Assembly: GCF_020523795.1 (NCBI RefSeq)
Contig: NZ_JAJALI010000001.1
Coordinates: 558,001 to 622,000, forward strand
Length of the DNA stretch: 64,000 nt
Direction: 5' to 3'
Source: Ancylobacter sp. Lp-2
Lineage (GTDB): Bacteria; Pseudomonadota; Alphaproteobacteria; Rhizobiales; Xanthobacteraceae
How positions within the stretch are numbered: the first letter of the stretch is position 1; every line of letters begins with the position of its first letter. This document shows positions 54,716-64,000 of the stretch, piece after piece. Position numbers and translations under genes: made by a program. Below the pieces are notes generated by a model, which worked only from the letters and a program-made list of their open reading frames with translations, was not told the DNA's origin and ran no database searches.

Positions 54716-55434
54716 ATTCCCGGATCATCGTCATCCCCGCCCGCCGCGGCCATTCCAATCATGCCGAGGTGGCGCGCACCATCGGCATCGACATCATCGC
54801 CGGCCGCTATGGCGAGGGGGCGAAGCTGCCGGGCGACGCCGAGCTGACGCTGCTGTTCGGCGTCTCCCGCCCGGTGCTGCGCGAGAGCGTCAAGACGCTG
54901 GTCGCCAAGGGACTTTTGTCCACCAAGGCGCGCGTCGGCACCGTGGTGCGCGAGCGCTCGGCGTGGAACATGTTCGATCCGGACGTGCTCGCCTGGCATC
55001 TCGATGCCGGCATCGACCGCCGCTTCCTGCGCGACCTCGCCGAGATCCGGTTGGCGGTCGAGCCCCGCGCGGCCGCGCTCGCCGCCGAGCGCCGCAGCGA
55101 GGAGGACCTCGAGCTGATGCGCGTCGCCGTCGCCCGCATGGGCGAGGAGCCCGGCGCCTCCGAGGGTTTCGCCGAGGGCGACCTCGCCTTGCACATCGCC
55201 ATCGCCAATGCCTCGGGCAACCCGTTCATGCGCTCCATCGGCGCGGTGATCGAGGCGGCGCTGCGGGCTTCCTTCGTGCTCTCCGCCCCGGCGGATGCGC
55301 GCGAGCGCGACGTCGCGGTGGTCGCGCATGAGCGCATCGTCGAGGCCATCGCCGACAAGGACGCCGAGGCGGCCGGCGCGGCGATGACGCATGTGATCTT
55401 CAATGGCCTGCGCCGCCACGGCGCGGCGGGCTGA
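54712..55434 (+). CDS. GntR/FadR family transcriptional regulator
   Basis: A 240-residue regulator with an N-terminal GntR winged helix (IIAGRYGEGAKLPGDAELTLLFGVSRPVLRESVKTLVAKGLLSTKARVGTVV) and a C-terminal FCD effector domain. Metal or ligand residues of FCD are visible in FAEGDLALHIAIANASGNPFM and VAHERIVEAIADKDAEAA. ATG 54712 overlaps the yjfF stop. As the only regulator in this locus it most likely controls ytfQ onward, through sites such as the palindrome at 49464-49480. The inducer is probably a sugar acid or its keto-deoxy product (inference). Confidence 0.92.
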   Translation: MNSRIIVIPARRGHSNHAEVARTIGIDIIAGRYGEGAKLPGDAELTLLFGVSRPVLRESVKTLVAKGLLSTKARVGTVVRERSAWNMFDPDVLAWHLDAGIDRRFLRDLAEIRLAVEPRAAALAAERRSEEDLELMRVAVARMGEEPGASEGFAEGDLALHIAIANASGNPFMRSIGAVIEAALRASFVLSAPADARERDVAVVAHERIVEAIADKDAEAAGAAMTHVIFNGLRRHGAAG

Positions 55435-55446
55435 ACGGGTGCCGAA

Positions 55447-57186
55447 ATGAGCGACGAGACCGACAAGAAGAAAACCCTGCGCAGTCAGGCGTGGTTCGGC
55501 CGCCAGGACAAGATGGGCTTCTACTACCGCTCGTTCCTGAAGAACTCCGGCACGCCGCAGGACCAGTTCGACGGCCGCCCGGTGATCGGCATCTGCAATA
55601 CCTGGTCCGAGCTCACCCCCTGCAACATCCATTTCCGCGACCTCGCCGAGCATGTGCGGCGCGGCGTGCTGGATGCCGGCGGCTACCCGCTGGAATTCCC
55701 GGTCTCCTCGCTCGGCGAGGTGACGATGCGTCCCACCGCCATGCTGTTCCGCAACCTCGCCTCGATGGATGTCGAGGAAGCCATCCGCGCCCATCCGCTC
55801 GATGGCGTGGTGCTGCTGATGGGCTGCGACAAGACCACCCCGGCCCTCCTGATGGGCGCCGCCTCCGCCGACCTGCCGGCCATCGGCGTCTCCGGCGGCC
55901 CGCAATTGCGCGGCGTCTATCGCGGCCAGATCATCGGATCCGGCACCAACATCATCTCGATGAGCGAGCAGCTGCGCGCCGGCGAGGTGACGCTGGAGGA
56001 GTTCCACGCGGCGGAAGCCGGCATGAACCGCTCGGCCGGTTCCTGCATGACCATGGGCACCGCCTCGACCATGGCCTCGATGGTGGAAGCGCTCGGCATC
56101 GGCCTGCCGGAGAACGCCGCCATCCCCGCCGCCGACGCCCGCCGCGCCTTGCTGGCCCGCATGGCCGGCCGCCGCATCGTCGAGATGGTGCATGAGGACC
56201 TGAAGCCCTCCGACATCCTGACCCGCGCCGCCTTCGAGAACGCCATCCGCACGCTGGCCGCCATTGGCGGCTCCACCAATGCGGTGGTGCACCTGCTGGC
56301 CATTGCCGGGCGCATCGGCGTCGACCTCAGCCTCGAGGATTTCGACCGCCTCGGCCGCGACATCCACTGCCTGGTCGACCTGATGCCGTCCGGCCGCTTC
56401 CTGATGGAGGATTTCTACTATGCCGGCGGCCTGCCCGCCGTGCTGCGCGCGCTCGGCGAGCGCGGCCTCCTGCACAAGGACGCCCGCACCGCCAATGGCC
56501 GCACCTTGTGGGAGAACGTCGCGCAGGCGCCGAACTGGAACGCCGAGGTCATTACCCCGTTCGAGGCGCCGTTCAAGGAGGAGGCCGGCATCGCCATCCT
56601 CACCGGCAACCTCGCCCCGGACGGCGCCGTCATCAAGCCGTCGGCGGCCTCGCCCGAACTGATGGTCCACACCGGCCGCGCCGTCGTCTTCGAGAGCGTC
56701 GAGGAGATGCACCACGCGGTGAACGACGAGGATCTCGACATCGACGCCTCCTGCATCATGGTGCTGAAGCATTGCGGGCCGAAGGGCTATCCCGGCATGG
56801 CCGAGGTCGGCAACGTGCCTTTGCCGGCTAAGCTCCTGCGCCAGGGCGTGCGCGACATGATCCGCATCTCCGATGCCCGCATGTCCGGCACCGCCTATGG
56901 CACGGTGGTGCTGCACGTCGCTCCGGAGGCCACCGCCGGCGGCCCGCTCGCCTTGGTGAAGAACGGCGACCTCATCACCCTCGACGTACCCGCCCGCTCG
57001 CTGCACCTGCATGTGGAGGAGGCCGAACTCGCCGAGCGCCGCGCCGCCTGGGTGGCGCCGCAGCCGCACGCCGCGCGCGGCTACCAGCGCCTCTATATCG
57101 ACCACGTGCTGCAGGCCGATCGCGGCGCCGATTTCGACTTCCTGGTCGGGCGCTCCGGTTCGCCGGTGCCGCGCGACAACCACTGA
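55447..57186 (+). CDS. L-arabonate-type sugar-acid dehydratase (IlvD/Edd family)
   Basis: Fe-S dehydratase of 579 residues that removes water from an aldonate to give a 2-keto-3-deoxy acid. The three cluster cysteines lie in [25 protein letters not shown] and [24 protein letters not shown] and RISDARMSGTAYGTVVLHVAPEA are conserved, and the C-terminus ends in the family's terminal His (PRDNH). Length and sequence are closest to rhizobial L-arabonate dehydratase. A second paralogue, the xylonate-type dehydratase, lies 3.6 kb downstream, so they probably serve different acids. ATG 55447 is 12 bp after the regulator. Confidence 0.85.
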   Translation: MSDETDKKKTLRSQAWFGRQDKMGFYYRSFLKNSGTPQDQFDGRPVIGICNTWSELTPCNIHFRDLAEHVRRGVLDAGGYPLEFPVSSLGEVTMRPTAMLFRNLASMDVEEAIRAHPLDGVVLLMGCDKTTPALLMGAASADLPAIGVSGGPQLRGVYRGQIIGSGTNIISMSEQLRAGEVTLEEFHAAEAGMNRSAGSCMTMGTASTMASMVEALGIGLPENAAIPAADARRALLARMAGRRIVEMVHEDLKPSDILTRAAFENAIRTLAAIGGSTNAVVHLLAIAGRIGVDLSLEDFDRLGRDIHCLVDLMPSGRFLMEDFYYAGGLPAVLRALGERGLLHKDARTANGRTLWENVAQAPNWNAEVITPFEAPFKEEAGIAILTGNLAPDGAVIKPSAASPELMVHTGRAVVFESVEEMHHAVNDEDLDIDASCIMVLKHCGPKGYPGMAEVGNVPLPAKLLRQGVRDMIRISDARMSGTAYGTVVLHVAPEATAGGPLALVKNGDLITLDVPARSLHLHVEEAELAERRAAWVAPQPHAARGYQRLYIDHVLQADRGADFDFLVGRSGSPVPRDNH

Positions 57187-57233
57187 TCCGTTTGCACCGA
57201 CCCGTTCGCATTGATCTGTTTTGAGGTTGCCCG

Positions 57234-58166
57234 ATGACCACGACTTCCGCCGCCCGTCCCTATAAAGGCGTCTTCCCGGTCGCCCCGACCGTGTTCGATG
57301 CCGAGGGCCGGCTCGACCTCGAGGGCCAGAAGCGCGCCATCGACTGCATGATCGACGGCGGCTCGCATGGCCTGTGCATCCTCGCCAATTTCTCCGAGCA
57401 GTTCGTGCTCACCGACGACGAGCGCGACCTCGTCATGCGCACCGTGCTGGAGCATGTCGCCGGCCGGGTGCCGGTGATCGTCACCACCACGCATTTCTCC
57501 ACCTTCGTCTGCGCCGAGCGCTCGAAGCGGGCGCAGGAGATGGGCGCGGCGATGGTGATGATCATGCCGCCCTATCACGGCGCCACCTTCCGGGTGCCGG
57601 AGCCGGCGATCTACGATTTCTATCGCGCCGTGTCGGATGCCATCGATATCCCGATCATGGTGCAGGACGCCCCGGTGGCCGGCACGCCGCTCTCCGTGCC
57701 CTTCCTGGCGAAGATGGCGAAGGAGATCGAGCAGCTCGCCTATTTCAAGATCGAGGTGCCCGGCGCGGCGGGCAAGCTGCGGGCGCTGATCGAGGCCGGC
57801 GGCGACGCCATCGAGGGGCCGTGGGACGGCGAGGAGGCCATCACCCTGATGGCCGATCTCGACGCCGGCGCCACCGGCGCCATGACCGGCGGCGGCTATC
57901 CGGACGGCATCCGCCAGATCATCGATCCCTATGTCGCGGGGGATCGCGCGGCGGCGGTGGCCGCCTATGCCCGCTGGCTACCGCTGATCAATTACGAGAA
58001 CCGCCAGACCGGCCTCGCGGCGGCTAAGATCCTGATGAAGGAAGGCGGCGTCATCGCCCATGACACGCTGCGCGCGCCGCTGCCGCCGGTGCATCCCGCC
58101 ACCCGCGCCGGGTTGATCGAGATCGCGCGCACGCTCGATCCCGTCGTGCTGAGCTGGGGGAAGTGA
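57234..58166 (+). CDS. DapA-fold 2-keto-3-deoxy-L-arabonate dehydratase-like protein
   Basis: A 310-residue (beta/alpha)8 Schiff-base enzyme of the DHDPS/N-acetylneuraminate lyase superfamily. The Schiff-base lysine is in [12 protein letters not shown]. The Tyr of [13 protein letters not shown] and [15 protein letters not shown] are other landmarks. Together with an upstream arabonate dehydratase and downstream semialdehyde dehydrogenase, this fits conversion of L-2-keto-3-deoxyarabonate to 2-oxoglutarate semialdehyde. An aldolase activity (cleavage) cannot be excluded from sequence. ATG 57234 follows a short AT-richer gap. Confidence 0.85.
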   Translation: MTTTSAARPYKGVFPVAPTVFDAEGRLDLEGQKRAIDCMIDGGSHGLCILANFSEQFVLTDDERDLVMRTVLEHVAGRVPVIVTTTHFSTFVCAERSKRAQEMGAAMVMIMPPYHGATFRVPEPAIYDFYRAVSDAIDIPIMVQDAPVAGTPLSVPFLAKMAKEIEQLAYFKIEVPGAAGKLRALIEAGGDAIEGPWDGEEAITLMADLDAGATGAMTGGGYPDGIRQIIDPYVAGDRAAAVAAYARWLPLINYENRQTGLAAAKILMKEGGVIAHDTLRAPLPPVHPATRAGLIEIARTLDPVVLSWGK

Positions 58167-58168
58167 CC

Positions 58169-59776
58169 ATGATCTTGCCAACCGGTATCACCGGTGCCCT
58201 GCTGATCGGCTCGCGCGAGGTGACGGAAGGCCCGACCTTCCGCGCCGTCGATCCCGCGCTTGGGGTCGAGATCGAGCCGGCCTTCGTCGAGGCCGGCGCG
58301 GCCGATGTCGCCGCCGCCGCCGCCCTCGCCGCGAAGGCCTTCCCCGCCTACCGCGCCACCACGCCGGAGCAGCGCGCGGCCTTCCTCGACGCTGTCGCCG
58401 CCGAGATCGAGGCCATTGGCGATGCCCTCATCGAGCGGGCGACGCAGGAGACCGGCCTGCCCGCCGCCCGGCTGCAGGGCGAGCGCGCCCGCACTACTGG
58501 CCAGTTGCGGCTGTTCGCCTTGTGGATCCGCGCCGGCGGCGCCGACGAGCCGCGCCTCGACAGTCCGCTGCCGGATCGCAAGCCGCTGCCGCGCGCGGAC
58601 CTGCGGCTGCGCCATATCGGCGTCGGGCCGGTGGCGGTGTTCGGCGCCTCGAATTTCCCGCTCGCCTTCTCGGTGGCCGGCGGCGACACCGCCTCGGCGC
58701 TCGCCGCCGGCTGCCCGGTGATCGTCAAGGGCCATCCCGCCCATCCCGGCACCTCTGAGCTGATCGGCCGCGCCATCCGCGCGGCGGTGGCGAAGGCCGG
58801 CCTGCCGGAAGGCGTGTTCTCGCTGCTCACCGGCACGTCGCATGAACTCGGCGGCGCGCTGGTGGCCGATCCGCGCATCGCGGCGGTGGGCTTCACCGGT
58901 TCCCGCGCCGGCGGCCTCGCCCTCGTGGCGATCGCCGCGAAGCGTCCGGTGCCGATCCCGGTCTATGCCGAGATGAGCAGCATCAACCCGGTATTCCTGC
59001 TGCCCGCCGCGCTGGAATCGCGCGCCGAGGCGCTCGGCACCGCCTTTGTCGGCTCGCTGACCATGGGCGCCGGCCAGTTCTGCACCAATCCCGGCCTCGT
59101 CATCGCCATCGAGGGCGAGGGGCTCGACCGCTTCCTCGCCAGCGCCGGGGCGGCGGTGAGCGGCGCGCCGGCCGCCACCATGCTCACCCCCGGCATCGCC
59201 GGCGCCTATGCCAAGGGCGTGACCGCGCTCGCCGCAGCCGGCGCCACCGAGATCGCCCGCGGCGGTGCCGAGGCCGGCCCGAATGCCTGCCGCCCGGCGC
59301 TGTTCGTTGCCGAAGCGGGGGCCTTCCTATCGGAGGCCGCCCTCTCGCACGAGGTGTTCGGCGCCTCCTCCCTGGTGATCCGCTGTCGCGACGCCGCCGA
59401 GATGCTCGCCGTCGCCCGCGCGGTGGAGGGCCAGCTCACCGCCACCCTGCATCTGGACGCCGCCGACCACCCGCTGGCGGCCGAGCTCGTCCCGGTGCTG
59501 GAGGAGAAGGCCGGCCGCATCCTTGCCAATGGCTGGCCGACCGGTGTCGAGGTCTGCCACGCCATGGTGCATGGCGGCCCCTTCCCGGCGACGAGCGACC
59601 CGCGCTCGACCTCGGTCGGCACCCTCGCCATCCGCCGCTTCCTGCGTCCGGTCTGCTACCAGGACCTGCCCGAGGCGCTGCTGCCGCCGGCGGTGCGCGA
59701 CGGTAATCCGCTGCGCCTGCCGCGCCTCCTCGACGGCACCATCGTGCCGGCGCCCGCGTCGGAGGGCGGAAAATGA
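58169..59776 (+). CDS. 2-oxoglutarate semialdehyde dehydrogenase-like aldehyde dehydrogenase
   Basis: NAD(P)-dependent aldehyde dehydrogenase of 535 residues, the larger KGSADH type. The Rossmann region is [46 protein letters not shown]. The general-base Glu is in [10 protein letters not shown], the catalytic Cys in [12 protein letters not shown], and [26 protein letters not shown] is typical of this class. It would oxidise 2-oxoglutarate semialdehyde to 2-oxoglutarate, closing the Weimberg-type route. I chose ATG 58169, behind GGGGGAAG; a GTG at 58163 overlapping the previous stop is the alternative. Confidence 0.87.
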   Translation: MILPTGITGALLIGSREVTEGPTFRAVDPALGVEIEPAFVEAGAADVAAAAALAAKAFPAYRATTPEQRAAFLDAVAAEIEAIGDALIERATQETGLPAARLQGERARTTGQLRLFALWIRAGGADEPRLDSPLPDRKPLPRADLRLRHIGVGPVAVFGASNFPLAFSVAGGDTASALAAGCPVIVKGHPAHPGTSELIGRAIRAAVAKAGLPEGVFSLLTGTSHELGGALVADPRIAAVGFTGSRAGGLALVAIAAKRPVPIPVYAEMSSINPVFLLPAALESRAEALGTAFVGSLTMGAGQFCTNPGLVIAIEGEGLDRFLASAGAAVSGAPAATMLTPGIAGAYAKGVTALAAAGATEIARGGAEAGPNACRPALFVAEAGAFLSEAALSHEVFGASSLVIRCRDAAEMLAVARAVEGQLTATLHLDAADHPLAAELVPVLEEKAGRILANGWPTGVEVCHAMVHGGPFPATSDPRSTSVGTLAIRRFLRPVCYQDLPEALLPPAVRDGNPLRLPRLLDGTIVPAPASEGGK

Positions 59777-59858
59777 TCGCATCGGTCATCGCGGTCGGCC
59801 GATCGGCCGCATCGTCCACCTCACTGCCCTCGATTTCGCTCTCATCGGACAGCGCGTC

Positions 59859-60779
59859 ATGATCCGTCTCGCCATTGTCGGCCTCGGCAAGATCGCCCGC
59901 GACCAGCACCTCCCCGCCATCGCCAAGACGGAGGGGATCGGGCTGGTCGCCATCGCCAGCCGTAACGCCACGCTGGAGGGCGTGCCGCATTTCGCCGGCC
60001 TCGACGAATTGCTGGCGAGCGACGTCGCGGTCGATGCGGTGGCGCTCTGTACCCCGCCTCAGGTGCGGCGCGAGCAGGCGGCGCTGGCGCTAAGCCACGG
60101 AAAACACGTGCTTCTCGAGAAGCCGCCGGGCGCCACGGTCAGCGAGCTCGCCCCGCTGGTCGCGGCGGCGCAGGCGTCCGGAAAGACGCTGTTCGCCACC
60201 TGGCATTCCCGCTTCGCCCCGGCGGTGGAGCCCGCTCGTGCCTTCCTCGCCGAGCACGCGCCCAGCGCGGTCACGGTGGAGTGGAAGGAAGACGTCCGCG
60301 TCTGGCATCCCGGTCAGGACTGGATCTTCGAGCCGGGTGGTCTCGGAGTTTTCGATCCTGGAATCAATGCCTTATCGATCCTGACCCGTATCCTGCCGAA
60401 CCCCTTCTTCCTGACGCAGGCCACCCTCAGCTTCCCGGCCAACCGCGACGCCCCCATCGAGGCGGCGCTGGATTTCGCCGATAGCACGGGGGTGCCGATC
60501 CGTGCCGAGCTCGATTTCCTGCAAACCGGCCCGCAGACCTGGGACATCCATGTCGAGACGGCGGCGGGAAAGCTCACCCTGTCGCTCGGCGGCTCCAAAC
60601 TGTTCCTCGACGGCAAGCCGCTGATCGAGGAGCCGGAAGCCGAATATCCCGGTATTTACAGACACTTCGCCGATCTAGTCGCCCGCGGCGCGGGGGATAT
60701 CGACCTGTCGCCGCTGCAGCACGTCGCCGATGCATTCCTGCTCGGTCGGCGTATCGTGGTGGAACCGTTCGAAGGTTGA
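59859..60779 (+). CDS. Gfo/Idh-type L-arabinose / D-galactose 1-dehydrogenase
   Basis: NAD(P)-dependent aldose 1-dehydrogenase of 306 residues that oxidises the sugar to its lactone. The N-terminus [19 protein letters not shown], the cofactor/substrate segment [14 protein letters not shown], and [16 protein letters not shown] with [15 protein letters not shown] are diagnostic of the arabinose/galactose dehydrogenase branch rather than inositol dehydrogenases. ATG 59859 gives this N-terminus. It is 82 bp after the semialdehyde dehydrogenase and 10 bp before the second dehydratase. Confidence 0.88.
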   Translation: MIRLAIVGLGKIARDQHLPAIAKTEGIGLVAIASRNATLEGVPHFAGLDELLASDVAVDAVALCTPPQVRREQAALALSHGKHVLLEKPPGATVSELAPLVAAAQASGKTLFATWHSRFAPAVEPARAFLAEHAPSAVTVEWKEDVRVWHPGQDWIFEPGGLGVFDPGINALSILTRILPNPFFLTQATLSFPANRDAPIEAALDFADSTGVPIRAELDFLQTGPQTWDIHVETAAGKLTLSLGGSKLFLDGKPLIEEPEAEYPGIYRHFADLVARGAGDIDLSPLQHVADAFLLGRRIVVEPFEG

Positions 60780-60789
60780 GGAGAGCATC

Positions 60790-62595
60790 ATGCACGGCAA
60801 CGCCCCCAAATCCGACCGCAAGCTGCGCTCCCGCGCCTGGTTCGACAACCCGCACAATATCGACATGACCGCGCTCTATCTGGAGCGCTATCTCAATTTC
60901 GGCCTGTCGCAGGAAGAGCTGCAGAGCGGTCGCCCGATCATCGGCATCGCCCAGACCGGATCCGACCTATCCCCTTGCAATCGCCACCATATCGAGCTGG
61001 CCAAGCGCACCCGCGAGGGCATTCGCGAGGCCGGCGGCATCGCCATCGAGTTCCCCGTCCACCCGATCCAGGAGACCGGCAAGCGCCCCACCGCCGGCCT
61101 CGACCGCAACCTCGCCTATCTCGGGCTGGTGGAAGTCCTCTACGGCTACCCGCTCGACGGCGTGGTGCTGACCATCGGCTGCGACAAGACCACCCCGGCG
61201 CTGCTGATGGCCGCTGCCACCGTCAACATTCCCGCCATCGCGCTGTCGGTCGGGCCGATGCTGAACGGCTGGTACAAGGGCGAGCGCACCGGCTCCGGCA
61301 CCATCGTGTGGAAGGCGCGCGAGCTGCTGGCGGCCGGCGAGATCGACTATGCCGGATTCGTCAAGCTGGTGGCTTCCTCAGCGCCGTCAACGGGTTACTG
61401 CAACACCATGGGCACGGCGACGACGATGAACTCGCTCGCCGAGGCGCTCGGCATGCAGCTGCCCGGCTCCGCCGCCATCCCGGCGCCCTATCGCGACCGG
61501 CAGGAGGTTGCCTACCGCACCGGCCTGCGCATCGTCGAGATGGTGCATGAGGATCTCAAGCCCTCCGATATCCTCACCCGCGACGCCTTCCTCAACGCCA
61601 TCCGGGTGAATTCGGCGATCGGCGGCTCCACCAACGCGCCGATCCACCTCAATGCGCTCGCCCGCCATGTCGGAGTGGAGCTCTCCATCGACGACTGGCA
61701 GACCTATGGCGAGGAGGTGCCGCTGCTGGTCAACCTGCAGCCGGCCGGCGAGTATCTCGGTGAGGACTACTACCATGCCGGCGGCGTGCCGGCGGTGGTC
61801 AAGCAGCTGATGAATCAAGGGCTTATCGTCGAGGAGACGATGACGGCCAATGGCCGTACCCTCGGCGACAATTGCCGCGAGGCGCGCATCGAGGACGAGA
61901 ACGTCATCCGTCCCTATGAGACGCCGCTGAAGCAGAGGGCCGGCTTCCGGGTGCTGCGCGGCAATTTGTTCTCCTCGGCGATCATGAAGACCAGCGTGAT
62001 CTCGCAGGAGTTCCGCGACCGCTACCTCTCCAACCCCGAGGATCCCGAGGCCTTCGAAGGCCGCGCCGTGGTGTTCGACGGGCCGGAGGATTACCACGCC
62101 CGCATCGACGATCCCGCGCTCGCCATCGACGAGCACACGGTGCTGTTCATGCGCGGCGCCGGCCCGGTCGGCTATCCCGGCGCGGCGGAAGTGGTGAACA
62201 TGCGGGCGCCGGATTACCTCATCAAGGCCGGCGTCCACGCGCTGCCCTGCATCGGCGACGGCCGCCAGTCCGGCACCTCCGGTTCGCCCTCCATCCTCAA
62301 CGCCTCGCCGGAAGCGGCGGTCGGCGGCGGCCTCGCGCTGCTGCGCACCGGCGACCGGGTGCGCATCGACCTGAAGCGCAACAGCGCCAACATGCTGATT
62401 TCCGAAGAAGAACTGGAACAGCGCCGGCAGGAGCTGGCGGCGAGCGGCGGCTATCACTACCCGGCGCACCAGACGCCCTGGCAGGAGATCCAGCGCAGTT
62501 TCGTCGGCCAGCTGGAGACCGGCGCGGTGCTGGAGCCGGCGGTGCGCTACCAGCGCATCGCTCAGACCATGGGGATGCCGCGTGACAACCACTAG
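60790..62595 (+). CDS. D-xylonate-type dehydratase (IlvD/Edd family)
   Basis: Second Fe-S sugar-acid dehydratase, 601 residues. Cluster cysteines are in [25 protein letters not shown] and [15 protein letters not shown]. The N-terminal [26 protein letters not shown] and the [21 protein letters not shown] region strongly resemble Caulobacter-type xylonate dehydratase, and the C-terminus ends PRDNH. Likely substrates are D-xylonate or the related D-galactonate/D-fuconate; which one cannot be told here. Its last 14 bases overlap the following lactonase gene. Confidence 0.85.
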   Translation: MHGNAPKSDRKLRSRAWFDNPHNIDMTALYLERYLNFGLSQEELQSGRPIIGIAQTGSDLSPCNRHHIELAKRTREGIREAGGIAIEFPVHPIQETGKRPTAGLDRNLAYLGLVEVLYGYPLDGVVLTIGCDKTTPALLMAAATVNIPAIALSVGPMLNGWYKGERTGSGTIVWKARELLAAGEIDYAGFVKLVASSAPSTGYCNTMGTATTMNSLAEALGMQLPGSAAIPAPYRDRQEVAYRTGLRIVEMVHEDLKPSDILTRDAFLNAIRVNSAIGGSTNAPIHLNALARHVGVELSIDDWQTYGEEVPLLVNLQPAGEYLGEDYYHAGGVPAVVKQLMNQGLIVEETMTANGRTLGDNCREARIEDENVIRPYETPLKQRAGFRVLRGNLFSSAIMKTSVISQEFRDRYLSNPEDPEAFEGRAVVFDGPEDYHARIDDPALAIDEHTVLFMRGAGPVGYPGAAEVVNMRAPDYLIKAGVHALPCIGDGRQSGTSGSPSILNASPEAAVGGGLALLRTGDRVRIDLKRNSANMLISEEELEQRRQELAASGGYHYPAHQTPWQEIQRSFVGQLETGAVLEPAVRYQRIAQTMGMPRDNH

Positions 62596-63505
62596 CGCCC
62601 CCACCCAAGCCCCAATCCTCGCCCCCGCCGGGGCGGCGACACTGCTCTGCGCCGCGCGCTGCCATCTCGGCGAAGGGCCGAGCTACGACGCGGCCAGCGA
62701 CACCGCGTGGTGGTTCGACATTCTCGAGAAGCATCTCTACGCCCAGAGCCCCTCCGGCGGCGCGCACCGCGTGCACGAGCTGCCGGTAATGGCGAGCGCG
62801 CTGGCCGTGGTCGACGAGCGCCGGCAGCTCATCTCCACCGAGCACGGGCTGATGCTGCGCGACATAGCCAGCGGCCGGCTGGACAAGGTGGCGGACATTG
62901 AGGCCGACGACCCGGCGACGCGCTCCAATGATGCACGGGTGCATCCCTCCGGCACCTTCTGGGTGTCGACCATGGGCAAGCGCGCCGAGCAGGGCGCCGG
63001 CGCCATTTATGCCTTCCGCGCCGGCGCGTTGCTGCGGCTGTTCTCCGGCATCAGCATCCCCAACGCCATCTGCTTCTCGCCGGATGGCACGGTCGGTTAT
63101 TTCGCCGACACCCGCGAGAACACGCTGTTCCGGGTGGAGCTCGACCCGCTGACCGGCCTGCCGGAGGGCGAGCCGCAGACGCTGCACCGCCACCCGGAAG
63201 CCGGCGGCCTCGACGGCGCGGTGACTGACGCCGAGGGGCTGATCTGGTGCGCGATCTGGGGCGGCGGGCGCGTCAACGCCTATTCGCCGGCCGGCGAGTT
63301 GGTCCGCAGCCTCGACGTGCCCGCCCGGCAGCCGAGCTGCCCGGTCTTCGTCGGCCGCGATTTCGACCGGCTGCTGGTCACCTCCGCCTTCGAGGGCATG
63401 GACGAGGCGGCGCGCGCCGGCGATCCCGGCCATGGCCGGACCTTCCTCTTCGATGTCGGCGCGCGCGGACGCGCCGAGCCGCGCGTGCGGCTGGGAGGCC
63501 TGTGA
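62582..63505 (+). CDS. SMP-30/gluconolactonase family sugar lactonase
   Basis: Six-bladed beta-propeller lactonase of 307 residues, hydrolysing aldonolactones to aldonates. Metal-binding landmarks are the Glu in [57 protein letters not shown] and [19 protein letters not shown]. It would act directly after the 1-dehydrogenase. The start is GTG 62582, inside the end of the upstream dehydratase, and its stop overlaps the dgoK ATG; both overlaps indicate coupled expression. Confidence 0.9.
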   Translation: MTTTSAPTQAPILAPAGAATLLCAARCHLGEGPSYDAASDTAWWFDILEKHLYAQSPSGGAHRVHELPVMASALAVVDERRQLISTEHGLMLRDIASGRLDKVADIEADDPATRSNDARVHPSGTFWVSTMGKRAEQGAGAIYAFRAGALLRLFSGISIPNAICFSPDGTVGYFADTRENTLFRVELDPLTGLPEGEPQTLHRHPEAGGLDGAVTDAEGLIWCAIWGGGRVNAYSPAGELVRSLDVPARQPSCPVFVGRDFDRLLVTSAFEGMDEAARAGDPGHGRTFLFDVGARGRAEPRVRLGGL

Positions 63506-64000
63506 TGCAGGCACCCGCTCAGACCCCCGCTCATGTCGTCGTCGACTGGGGCACGTCGAGCTTCCGCCTGTGGGCGCTGGATGCCGAGGGACAGGTGCTG
63601 GCCGAGCGCCGCAGCCCCCAGGGGCTCGCCGTCTCCGCCGCCGAAGGCTTCGAGGCGGTGCTGGAATCGCATCTCGCCGCGCTCGGCGTGCCGGCCGGCG
63701 TGCCGGTGATGATGTGCGGCATGGTCGGCTCGCGCTCGGGCTGGAAGGAGGCCGCCTATCTCGACGCGCCGGTGCGCCTCGACCGCCTCGCCGAGCTTGC
63801 GACCGAGGTGCCCGCCGCCCGCCGTCCCGTGCGCATCCTGCCCGGCATCGCCCAGCGCGATGTCGAGCACCCCGACGTGATGCGCGGTGAGGAAACCCAG
63901 CTGCTGGCGCTGGCCAGCGATGGGTATGACGGCCTTGCCTGCCTGCCCGGCACCCATTCCAAATGGGTGCGGATGGAGGCCGGTGCCGTCGCCGGTTTCG
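63505..64000 (+). CDS. dgoK: 2-dehydro-3-deoxygalactonokinase, partial (cut by window end)
   Basis: First 165 residues of a DgoK-type kinase that phosphorylates 2-keto-3-deoxygalactonate. The ASKHA-like phosphate loop is VVVDWGTSSFRLWALD, then MMCGMVGSRSGWKEAAYLDAP, RILPGIAQRDVEHPDVMRGEETQLLAL and LPGTHSKWVRM, all typical. ATG 63505 overlaps the lactonase stop. The gene runs off the right edge of the window, so its end and any following KDPGal aldolase are not seen. Its presence widens the locus from arabinose to D-galactose catabolism. Confidence 0.9.
   Translation, partial: MQAPAQTPAHVVVDWGTSSFRLWALDAEGQVLAERRSPQGLAVSAAEGFEAVLESHLAALGVPAGVPVMMCGMVGSRSGWKEAAYLDAPVRLDRLAELATEVPAARRPVRILPGIAQRDVEHPDVMRGEETQLLALASDGYDGLACLPGTHSKWVRMEAGAVAGF

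Overview
The window is GC-rich, densely coding chromosomal DNA with no rRNA, tRNA, CRISPR, integrase or transposase that I can recognise. Gene content and order point to an alphaproteobacterium of the order Hyphomicrobiales (Rhizobiales): dnaK-dnaJ beside a rhizobial-type phospholipid N-methyltransferase and pyrF, a RegB/RegA (ActS/ActR) redox pair, phoR-pstSCAB-phoU-phoB, an intracellular polyhydroxybutyrate depolymerase, and murJ-trpS beside an adenosine-kinase-like gene. A Xanthobacteraceae-like bacterium is my best guess, but that is inference.

Layout. 1-5.4 kb: a HisKA_2 sensor kinase, a Crp/Fnr regulator, and a tight run of ygfZ, tag (3-methyladenine glycosylase), an HD hydrolase and a small tyrosine-phosphatase-like protein. 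5.4-14.5 kb, mostly minus strand: GNAT, rpsU with its own promoter and terminator, a tandem DUF1330 protein, pyrF, an FMN reductase, pmtA, dnaJ and dnaK (heat-shock-type promoter), a sugar-phosphate-isomerase-like protein and a VOC protein. 14.7-22.7 kb: GST, queG, an SDR, TetR, kup and a YbhN-like membrane protein. 22.9-31 kb: the phosphate block, with a PPK2 polyphosphate kinase divergent from phoR, a three-repeat Pho box, then pstS-pstC-pstA-pstB-phoU-phoB. 31-34.5 kb: a secreted choloylglycine-hydrolase-family enzyme and a four-gene cobalt-type nitrile hydratase-like operon with a beta subunit split into two genes and a strongly His-rich alpha subunit. 34.5-45.3 kb: SDR/LysR divergon, AraC regulator, exported protein, phaZ, regB-regA, two methyltransferases, PfkB kinase. 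45.3-49.3 kb: murJ and trpS, preceded by two degenerate tandem copies of the murJ 5' end.

49.5-64 kb is a sugar-acid catabolic locus. A YtfQ-YtfR-YtfT-YjfF-type ABC importer (galactofuranose/arabinofuranose family) and a FadR-type GntR regulator precede an L-arabonate-type dehydratase, a DapA-fold 2-keto-3-deoxy-acid dehydratase, a 2-oxoglutarate-semialdehyde dehydrogenase, a Gfo/Idh-type aldose 1-dehydrogenase, a xylonate-type dehydratase, an SMP-30 lactonase and the start of dgoK. Together these can oxidise L-arabinose to 2-oxoglutarate (non-phosphorylative, Weimberg-type route) and could feed D-galactose through the DeLey-Doudoroff route via DgoK; the aldolase needed for that would lie beyond the window.

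The less ordinary items are the split-beta His-rich nitrile hydratase operon, the degenerate murJ 5' copies, a dispersed hairpin repeat whose two copies show compensatory stem changes, a dnaK promoter whose -35 element lies in a 16-bp tandem repeat, and several palindromes placed as candidate operators.
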